The translations under genes and the position numbers were made by a program. Below, piece by piece: positions 47,318-56,179 of a DNA stretch of 64,000 bases. The stretch is taken from positions 59,713 through 123,712 of the forward strand of contig JAEUWP010000282.1 of NCBI GenBank assembly GCA_018524725.1, read 5' to 3'. The stretch is from Podaxis mareebaensis. Lineage: Eukaryota > Basidiomycota > Agaricomycetes > Agaricales > Agaricaceae. Below the pieces are notes generated by a model. It had not been told where the DNA came from. It was given only the letters and a program-made list of their open reading frames with translations, and did no database searches. Every line of letters begins with the position of its first letter. Positions within the stretch are counted from its first letter, which is position 1.

Positions 47318-47981
47318 GGAATTAGCGCTCCTGCAAACAATCGATCCCAAACTGCTCATTCCCCAACTCTCCCTGTACCAACTTCCTCCTCCTCTGCAGC
47401 TCGACCCCCATCGTCAGGAGACTTGAGATCTCCTCCGCCCATTCGTCTGTGCCGCAACCAACATCACACTCTCCTTCGGGCAGGCCTCACCACTGCCGAC
47501 AACATCTGAGGACCTAGATTTGCTGACGAATGCCATGACTGATCTCCTCCACGCCTCTCCTGTCACACCATCAATACCACCATCATCCCCAGAGCCTCCA
47601 ACTGATGCATTCGCCCTCGACGACGGTCAGCTTGATCAATCGAATGCGCCCTCCAAAGTGTCATGGACGACCCAGGAGAGGGAATGTATGAATATCCTTA
47701 CGATGATGAAAATGTTACTGGGAGTCATTGAGTCGAGTGAGGACACTCGACCTTATGAAGGGGATCATGTTACGAATATTGCAGACTCCGAGACCACTGA
47801 GGAGACCAAAGAGCCCAAACAGCAGAATTACGAAGAATGGGATTTGATGAAGCACATGATGGTAAGCCTCTGGCAGGAAACCACAGAGTTGCGACAGACA
47901 CTTGATTGGGAAATGTGCGAGAAGGTAGATGAAGTGTGTCATTACCATGGAGTATACTTCCCATGCGATGACAACTTGTGA
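46476..47981 (+). CDS. Downstream frame B, running into the right LTR
   Basis: The frame is open from 46476 to 47981 except for one TGA at 47424. It has hydrophobic and helical segments (LLSVVINQLKYSTLSGQLGL, then MYLLFSTHKLDLDLAMLLA), a Pro-rich middle and an acidic end. The last 71 codons lie inside the LTR (47768-47981) and include EEWDLMKHMMVSLWQETTEL. In the left LTR the same stretch has one TGA. It has no recognised domain; an envelope-like role is not supported because no signal peptide or clear membrane anchor is visible. Confidence 0.5.
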
Positions 47982-48582
47982 TCAATCACTGAACTTACTA
48001 CTTCCTATTTCAGACACTCTTCTATATTAGGACAAGGTATCAGTTTCGTCTACTCTGTCATATTTATGTTCACATCAGTTATGTTCGCTCACACAGACTT
48101 TCACCCTATGACATATGCACTCCTCTTCCCTACTCCATATGCCCTATGCCCATCTGTCTTATGAATTCCTTTCTATATGCCCTCCTCTTATTCAACTTCT
48201 ATGTTACTATTGATCTACTTCCTAAAGTAGTCATAGGACTTGTATATGTACGCCGCCTGGACATGTAGATTAGCAAAGTCTAATCTTAACGCATGTTACC
48301 TACTCTTGGGTCTTGAATAAGTCCAAGTCTAACATAGCGTGTTAAGTCTACATCTCTTCGCCCTTGTGTGCAGCTTTTCCCTCCAAGGCTTCTCTTTAGC
48401 ATCTTGTCCTATGGAGTGTGTGATCTATATGAGTTTGCTGCCTAGAGACAACGTGAACAGCCACCCGAGGTTAAACAGAGCAGCTCCTTCAGACCTGTAT
48501 AGGACAAGGACCTCTGCTTGTCTCACTTACAAGGATAGGCTCTGACTTAGGCATCGCTTAGCCAAAGAAGAACCTTGTAACA
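47768..48582 (+). repeat. Right LTR of the gypsy element
   Basis: 815 bp, the same length as the left LTR, TG...CA ends. It contains the C-terminal codons of downstream frame B. Confidence 0.93.
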
Positions 48583-48823
48583 CGAGCTTGGACTCCCCAA
48601 TGCCTCTCATTCTACCACCCAAGATACAGGTATACCAGCTGAAGACTCAACTCACTACCGCAACAAAGCTTTCACCAATCGTTGCCTTCCTGGCCACGCC
48701 TCTCTATTCTCTGAAGACTGGCCAATGCCTGGACCAATCTTCTATGAGACCAACTGCATGATGACTGAGATACTACGCATCACTTGGGAGAATGCTCCCT
48801 TCACCCACATCTTCGATCCCAAC

Positions 48824-50207
48824 TGTTAGGTTGGTCCTTATCACCAGTCGCCTAAGCTTTGCTAGGGGGCGGCTATCTCACTAGATGGTTCGCAGAGGTG
48901 CTAGGATCTAGCAAGAAGGATCACGGTAAGTAGGTGGCGAGGCAAGTGTCCAATTAAGCACACTCCAAGGTCGAACTTCTATCAGTTGAGAGTATGACCA
49001 GTAGAGAGTTTACTACCACACTGATCGTGAGCTAACGTCAATCCAGAGATAAAGCAAGAGCAATATTCTGAATTTGAGAATATAGGAAGCTTGTGCTTCC
49101 AGTACACGAGTGGCTATTTAAGCTTTACTTCTAAGGTCCAATTCCAGTAACTATGACAAAGTAATGCTATGAGTCTGAGAGTCAATAGAAGCATAGCTAC
49201 GGAGCGGAGTGAGACAAGAATAGAATGAGACAAGAATAGAAACTAGACAAAAGTAGAAACAGAGACAAGAAAGGAAACTAACTAGTTAAGGAAATCATAC
49301 AGAATAGAGTTTGGGCAGGATACAGGAGTCCAAGGCAGAATGTCTGTAGCAAGACAGAAGAGAAGCTATTTACTGGTTATACTATAAGTCCATATTGGGG
49401 TGGAGGTGTCTGTTAGAAGAGTCGGAAGAGTAAGAGTCAGGAGACGAGGCAGAACTAGGAATGGGGAAGTTGCCTGTTGAAGGCAATGAGTCAGGAGAAT
49501 CTTCATGGAGGAAGATAAGGCTGCGGTGCAGGGACGATGATGATGATGACGATACATCACCGGTGACATATGGCAGTGGATATGGAGGAGGATCGCCAAT
49601 GGGTTCTTCTGGATTCAATTCATCAATACCTGGAACATTGGAGTCAACACTGTGGAGGGGCGGAAGCTGAGTACGACAGGGAGGGATGGCCGGAGGTTTG
49701 TCGGAGTTAGGATTGACACGGTAGACTTCTACTTCTCAAAAGTAGAATCCGTGGGTGACTTTGTATTTGATAATATGCAGGACAACTTTGGGCGGGTACA
49801 TCATGTAGGGGTGAAGGAATACAATGGGTTCTCCGGTGTAAGGGATCATCTTCCAACCGTGGGCCCAGGTGGAGTCAAAGTTGTTATGGATCATTTGAAC
49901 ATATAACCCATCAGGATCGAAGACGTGAGTAAAGGGAGCATTCTCCCAAGTGATGCATAGTATTTCTGTCATCATACGGTTGGTCTCATAGAAGAGTGGT
50001 CCAGGCATTGGCCAATCTTCAGAGAATAGAGATGTGTGGCCAGGAAGGCAACGATTGGCGAAAGCTTCATTGCGGTAGTGAGTTGAGTCTTCAGCTGGTA
50101 TACCTGTATCTTGAGTGGTGGAGTGAGAGGCATTTGGAAGTCCAAGCTCGTGGACTAATGTGTGATAAATGATATTGTGGTGGGAGGTACCAGGCCGGTT
50201 CATAACA
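48824..50207 (-). mobile_element. Solo LTR 3, inserted into solo LTR 2
   Basis: 1384 bp in reverse orientation: TGTTATGAACC starts at 50207 and the CCTAACA end is at 48824. The target duplication CCAAC flanks it (48819-48823 and 50208-50212), and the host sequence is solo LTR 2. Its reading frame is open from 50203 to 49736 and again from 49618 to 49382, so it carries a stop or short frame break relative to the other copies. Confidence 0.9.
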
Positions 50208-51286
50208 CCAACAGGTTATACATTCAGACAATCCACAATAACTTTGACTCCACCTGGGCCCACAGTTGGAAGATGATCCCCTATGCCAGAGAACCCATTG
50301 TATTCCTCCATCCCTACATGATGTATCCACCCAAGGTCGTCCTGCATATTATTAAATATGAAGTTGCCCATGGATTCTCCTTTCAAGAAGTAGAAGTTTA
50401 TCGTGTCGATCCTAACTCTGACGAGCCTCTGGCCATTCCTCCCCATTGTACTCAGCTTCCGCCCCTCTGCAGCATCGACTCCAATGTTCCAGGCATCAAC
50501 GAGTCAAACTCAGAAGAACCCATCAACAATCCTCCTCCATACCCACTGCCATACATCACCACCAACATATCATCATTGTCATCATCCTCTCCACACCACA
50601 GCCTAATCTTCCTCCATGAAGATTCCCCTGACTCATTGCCTTCAGTAGGCAACTTCACTGTTCCAAGCTCTACATCATCTCCCAACTCAATCTCCTCCAA
50701 CTCCTCTGATGGACATCTTCACCCTGATATGGACTTGTAATATAACTAAGTGAATAGCTTCTCTTCTATCTCATTACAACGATTCATCCTGTGTTCCTGT
50801 ATTCCGCCTGAACTCTGCCTTGTACAATTTCCTTAGTTAGTTAGTTTCCTTTCTTATCTCTATTTCTATTCTCATCTTAGTCTATTCTTATCTTGCTCTG
50901 CTCTGTAGTTTTGCTCCTATTGACTCTCAGACTCATAGCCTTACTTCGTCATAGTTACTGGATTTGGACCTTAGAAGTAAAGCTTAAATAGCCACTCATG
51001 TACTGGAAGCGCAAGCTTCCTATATTCTTAAATTCAGAATATCGCTTTCGCTTTATCTCTGGATTGACATTAGTTCACGATCAGTGTGGTAGTAAACTCT
51101 CTATTGGTCATATCCTCGACTGATAGAAGTTCGACCTCTGAGTGTGCTTAATTGGACACTTGCCTCGCCACCTACTTACCATGATCCTTCTTGCTAGATC
51201 CTAGTGCCTCTATGAACCATCTAGTGAGATAGCTGCCCCCTAGCAAAGCTTAGGCAACCAGTGATAAGGACCAACCTAACATGAAG

Positions 51287-52131
51287 TCTCAATATCAACA
51301 ACAGCTTCCCAGTTCACTGGAGTCTCAAGAACTCAATAACCTGCTTCAACTAACACTATCTTACACCTCATGGATGCAACTTCAGAAGGAAATTGTGTCT
51401 CTTAAGGCATAAGTGGCTCAACTCCACAGCCAACAAAACCTGGCAAAAACACATGCAATTTTAATTGAAGCTGAATACACATTGCTCAAGTACTAGATTT
51501 ACCAAAAATCTCTTTGTTGCAAATGTCCAAAACTCAAGATATTCCACCAGCTTCTCACTGGTGCTGAGGCTCTCACTGAATGTGCTTGACAGAAGGAACT
51601 GGCAGCTGCCAAGGCTCAGGAGAAGGTAGTAAAAGAAGTCCAGCACACTATAGCTGCAGCTCAACATCAAGCTTGCTGTGCACAGGTAATGCATGCTGGC
51701 TTTTTATTTACTAAATTATTTTCCAGTATGTGCTGCAATGACCTACTTGAGATCACCCACTTGCTTTTACTCCCTGAAACTGGCAAGGTCTCTGAACTCC
51801 ATGAATCCATTTTATGACACTTTGATATGCATCCAGAGCTCAAGAACCTCCCTCACTATGCTCAACTCTTTCCTCATACTGCTATCCAAACCAGTGGCCC
51901 ATTCCCTTCCCTCCCAGCCAGTTCCACCACTGTCCAGGTGCAGCCTTGTAATAATATACTATATTTATCAACATTTTCCTCTCCTTACTATCCACCACCT
52001 TTTTAATAGTTACTAACCTAACATAATTTCCACTTCACTTATATTAAGCATCCATATACTACATTCTCACTAATATACATTGAGGTGTCTCTTCAGTCAT
52101 ATGCCTTGTGAGGTTTTTGAGACCATGATGC
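51287..52131 (+). pseudogene. CpG-free transposon remnant with coiled-coil coding
   Basis: A frame with stops encodes a Gln/Glu/Ala-rich C-terminus (LIEAEYTLLKY, HQLLTGAEALTECA, KELAAAKAQEKVVKEVQ). This resembles the coiled-coil tail of basidiomycete pogo-type transposases and could be part of a second such element. There is no CpG from 51168 to 52131. The part after 51690 has no clear coding signal. Confidence 0.4.
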
Positions 52132-52473
52132 CGATGCAGAGCCTCAACTCGGCTGTGAGACAGCCATGATGTTTGGGTGGCCAACTGATGGTTCAGTTGA
52201 CTTGTGCTCATCAGAACAGTTCCGACATAGTCATCCAGCAAGATAAAATCCCAAAAAATTCATAAACATTTACTGAAGACATTTCCGCATATGTATGTGA
52301 GATTTCAATGGAAAATACGCCATGACAGAGGAAGAGCGTGCACATCTGAAAAGTGGCCAAGTGGTGATCAATGAAGTATATCTACTCTCTCGTAATTCTG
52401 CATCAGATTCAGCATCAGGGTACCAGAGGTCCTGTTCGGCAGCATCGGTAACAACCGGCCGCAATTACAGTAG

Positions 52474-52510
52474 TGGGCGCTCCAGAGGCTGGTCACTCCG
52501 GCTTTCCATA
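52474..52510. repeat. Right terminal inverted repeat
   Basis: Inverted copy of 31829-31866, ending CTTTCCATA directly before the TAGGAG target duplication. Confidence 0.8.
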
Positions 52511-52970
52511 TAGGAGCGGATCACTGGATCGACTTTATCACTTGCCAGGACATCGCGACTGAGATTAAGTGCCTTACGGCGCAGGGGTGCACATGTGGCT
52601 GTCGTTACTACGGCTTCGGTACGTTCTCCCCAAGGTCTTGAGTCAGTATGTTCACTACATCAACGACTTGCAGTAGACTGGATATGCTCGGGTAATCAAT
52701 TGTCTTCGCGACAACGGACGTTCGGTGACCGTTGGCTTGCCCGCAGAGGTCTCTCTTGATGCTAGTATCTTCTTTATGGTGTCCAAGGGTATAACTGTCC
52801 ACGGCTCGTATATTGGGAACCATTAAGGTGCGATCGAGTGTGTCGATATTACGGCGACAGGTGTTGTGAAGGTTTACCACGAGCTCGTGCCGATCGATGA
52901 TCTTGAGAGGGCTTACTACAGCCTGGGTGAAGGTAGGATTGTTGCCCATGTTGTCTTGGCTTTGCAATAA
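52511..52970 (+). pseudogene. Alcohol dehydrogenase remnant, right part
   Basis: It resumes exon 7 of the dehydrogenase at the target duplication (GADHWIDF-type sequence), keeps the last intron position (GTACGT near 52620) and ends with the same ALQ stop at 52968-52970. A frameshift around 52585 and several substitutions show it is dead. With 31780-31828 it was one gene copy. Confidence 0.8.
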
Positions 52971-53189
52971 ATCTGGAAATCACCAGATTTGGATAATTGA
53001 CCTTGATGCTTAATCATAAATTTCAAACTGTTTCGAACTGCTCGAATGCAGTGTATTACTACGAATGACTAGATAGTATACGCAATCACTCTATTACGAG
53101 AACAACATTTCTCCTGCAGTCGGTCGCAGTATCTGCCATTTTATGTTCACGTACTGGGCTTCCCTGTTTTGATCCTTGAGGCCTTGAAG

Positions 53190-53547
53190 TAGCGAGCAGC
53201 AAATAACTCAGTCCATCTGGAAGGATAATAGACGACTATATTTACCAAGCGAGCAGTAAATAACTACAGAGTACGTTAGTATAAGTATATATCGTCGTTG
53301 TGTAAAGGGGTCTTACCTCATTCCGTCTGGAAGAATAAATAGTCGATTGAGGTGAGACAACGTCGACGCAAATATTTTATAGATAAGGAAAATGCCGGGC
53401 GGTAGGCGAGGGGTAGGCGAGCAAACAGCAATAGTAAACAGGAGATAGCCGAGTAAGGATAGCCCATCCTGAAACCGCCAAAAAAGGGAAGTCCGCGGGA
53501 ACTACGAGCCTCCAGTGACGACCGACTGGTATGCTCGACCCACCTTC
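53190..53547. repeat. Insertion of about 360 bp in the duplicated F-box promoter
   Basis: The promoter sequence shared by the three F-box copies (TTTTGATCC-TGAGGCGTCTC) is interrupted here after TTGAGG and resumes at ATGAGGCGTC. TGAGG on both sides may be a target duplication. The insert contains two related segments with GAGCAGCAAATAACT and GAGCAGTAAATAACT, and CCGTCTGGAAG-like sequence twice. The element type is not recognised. Confidence 0.5.
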
Positions 53548-53665
53548 GACATGAGGCGTCTCAGTCCCAGGGACGGCTGGGCCTGCGAGGACAATCCGCT
53601 TGTCACTATGCCCCTATCTACCTCTCTCTTCTCTCTTTCTCTCTCTCTCACTGGCCGCAACCTCA

Positions 53666-55160
53666 ATGGAACAGTCCGTGCCTCCCGTTCCGCAAGAACT
53701 TGTTGACATGATCATAACCCATCTTTGGGACGACCCAGCAGCATTGTACTGCTGTGCCCTAGTATCGACCCAGTTCCACCCCTGGGCACAAAAACTCCTC
53801 TACCGAAAACTTCTTATAGCTCCACTCCAAGAGGCATACACCGGCGATACCAAGAGATGGATTGCCTCCCCACATCTCCTCCTCGTTCTCTCCAAGCACC
53901 CAGAGTACGCCGAGTACATTCAGGATGCAGAGATCCTAAGTGGGCCCAGGATTGGCAATGAGACACGGAGCTGGCTGGAATCGGATGAAACGCTGGAAAG
54001 AGTGTTGCCACGTCTCACTAACTTGACTCAATTTGCGATGGTTGGAATACTTCCCAACGACTGGCTTAACTGGAAACAGGTTTCGGATGGGCTGAAGAGA
54101 ACTATGAGGCTGTGCCTCGACGGAAGTGGCCTCAGAATGGCGGAATTGCGTACGATGAGACTAGAGAATATCCCTCTGCCGACGGGGTTGATTAGATGTT
54201 TGTTGAATGGAAGAGGCGTGGAGGAGCTGTTGTTGAATGATATTAGGCTCGTGGAGGACGAAAAGTTTGGGGAGTTGTGCTCCCCTGGGGAAAGGGAGCC
54301 GGAGGAACCTAATTCGGGAAAGGGCAATTCGACATTGAGACAACTGAAGAAATTGTGTTTACATCTTTCCTGCGACCGCCTCGAGGACTTTTCTCTTTAT
54401 CTATTCTCGACGAAGCTGGCAGACAAACTCTCGCATGTTCAACACTTTCATCTTACGCCCAAGCATCATGGAATTCGTCACCAGGAGATATTCGCAAAAC
54501 TGATAGAACGGTGTAAGGACTCTTTGGTAAAACTCGAGTTTAACCCTCCCAAGGATGGTACGTCTATCATATCTTGACTTGGTACTGGAGCTTACGACGA
54601 CGCTAGACCAGCTCGACTACACTTGTCTGACGAACTTATCTTATTTTGGCGCAACATATGACATTTCTATTCAAATTGACACCGATTACACCGCAGACGG
54701 TCCGAGGCCGGCTGTCTACAATTCTGCGAAATGGTTTGGCAATACCCTGCTCAAACTAGCGAAGAGCCCAAGTGCGAACAGGACGCTCGCATTTATACGC
54801 ATCCAACTTGACTTTGCGTTCCGAACCTATCGTTCAAAATATAATGATGACGAAGAGTTCCGACAAGGGGCCTCGCTAGCATTTTCAGATTACAAGAATC
54901 TCGATCGGATCCTTACACAAGAGAGCAATTTCCCTGCTTTACAGAAATTGACGGTGGACATATGTCCAATCACTTACCTTGCTGTGAAGAGATTGGGCGA
55001 ATTCATTGAGGGTTTACGCGGCGCCTTTCCTAAGCTGCAGCAGAAGGGAATGCTGGTTGTGCAAAGAGCGCGTACGTCCCCTTGTCGCACTTGTGTACCC
55101 CAAGTTTCGCTGATATCGTTCGTGATAGCACGACAGCCACCGGGATGTTTGGGGAGCTGA
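53666..55160 (+). pseudogene. F-box-like/LRR protein, copy 3
   Basis: The first frame (53666-54577) starts MEQSVPPVPQELVDMI and is intact through the LRR part to a TGA at 54575. The second half (LVLELTTTLDQLDYTC onwards, to 55160) is open in another frame. In copy 1 the junction contains CTAG before GACTTGG; here it is CTTG. If the junction is a real intron the acceptor is lost; if it is a frameshift the protein ends early. This is the best preserved copy apart from that junction. Confidence 0.6.
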
Positions 55161-55936
55161 GCAGACACAGAATGTTGTCCGGTATTACTCAAGAGAGTCC
55201 ATTGGTATTGTACACGAAACCAAGAAACGATGTCCTTTTATGCCACAACTTATATTCGACGGCTTCCTGCCTAAACTACATTCTCACATCCTATAACTGG
55301 GTTGGGGATACCTAACAGCAGGAACGATCAGCTCCCGACCATGTACACCTAAGTCCCGATGTCAGTGATAATGTTATATAAGTTAAAGTATGTGCTTGTT
55401 CTTGAAGTCCGACCAGGCTTTCAATCTCGTGGATGAAGTGCTGCATCACGGTGATGAATTCCACCTCAACAGGATCTTAGGGGCCCGAGGTAATTGATCA
55501 ACGAACCTCGGAAAGAGACCCGTGGGCGTCACAAGTTGTATTGTGATTTGTTACTTGGACAACTTCCCTGGTGGTCCACAGCGAAAACATAGCGCCGCCA
55601 GCAATGGTGTAGATGAACGGAAAGTAGTATCTCAGGAGGGTCTGACAATTCGCTCGAAGAGGAACAGGGTTTCAAGTACCAATACACATCATACCAAGTA
55701 GCAGGGGCTGAAGAGGTGGTGAAGCTGGATAATGAACAAAACTTTGCAAGAAACGGAGAGAGTACTTCTACTGATTGGCGAAACGAACGGACACTCCACA
55801 TCGAACCACCATACGAGCTCACAGAGTTTATTGAACCAAATCCTGAACTGTTTTATTGCATAGGCTCTACCTTTATGTTTGTAACGGCTTCTTTGCGTCC
55901 TGTCCCTTGACCACTTCAAAGAGAAAAAAGTGTTAT

Positions 55937-55998
55937 CTAAGCTCGGACTGAGGACCTGTGAGCGGGATGTTAAGATAACCAACTACGCCGTCGACCTG
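55937..55998 (-). pseudogene. tRNA-Val remnant, shortened
   Basis: The D arm and part of the anticodon and T arms match the tRNA at 22074. The 5' half of the anticodon stem and the acceptor 3' strand are missing. It occupies the same place between F-box and kinase genes as the remnant at 16532, with matching flanks. Confidence 0.65.
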
Positions 55999-56179
55999 CC
56001 GGAAGATGCGGCTTATGGTGCAGGTGGCCCGAGAGACAGGAGACTTAGAGTCAGTTACTTATGTGAGGATTCCATGATGCACCAGAAACTATGACGAAAC
56101 ACATGTACACGAATACAAGGAGCAATGATCAACGAAGCACCTGTGCTCACGCAGCCGATGACGAGTGCACTGAGCCAAG

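Larger units (their letters stand above)
39281..48582 (+). mobile_element. Full-length Ty3/gypsy chromovirus-type retrotransposon
   Basis: Two 815 bp LTRs (39281-40095 and 47768-48582) bound a 9302 bp element, with the 5 bp duplication CGAGC on both sides (39276-39280 and 48583-48587). The internal order is gag, protease, reverse transcriptase, RNase H, integrase, chromodomain, then two overlapping downstream frames. Gag and pol are in different frames. Several TGA or TAG stops interrupt coding, so this copy is not autonomous now. I could not identify a convincing tRNA primer site after the left LTR. A purine-rich GAAGGGGA lies just before the right LTR. Confidence 0.92.
39219..51281 (+). mobile_element. 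Solo LTR 2, split by two later insertions
   Basis: Three pieces (39219-39280, 48583-48823, 50208-51281) join to about 1367 bp after removal of the gypsy element and solo LTR 3 and their target duplications, matching LTR 1 in length. It starts TGTTATGAACC and ends CCTAACA. The flanking duplication is TGAAG (39214-39218 and 51282-51286). Once the insertions are removed its reading frame appears open from 39223 to 50740, with the same blocks as in LTR 1. Confidence 0.88.
31829..52510. mobile_element. Inverted-repeat element hosting the transposon nest
   Basis: The left end starts TATGGAAAGCCGGAGTGACC and the right end is its inverted copy. The repeat is about 37-38 bp with one small mismatch/indel. 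The flanks carry a 6 bp direct repeat TAGGAG (31823-31828 and 52511-52516) that is present once in the intact alcohol dehydrogenase. No transposase belonging to these ends was found. The outer about 220 bp (left) and 380 bp (right) have normal CpG content, unlike the interior, so the original element may have been a short non-autonomous one that later received other insertions. The superfamily is not assigned. Confidence 0.75.

Noticed and set aside
46476..47426. Calling frame B an envelope gene
   Set aside because: It lacks a signal peptide, a clear transmembrane anchor and a cleavage site; its position alone is not enough.
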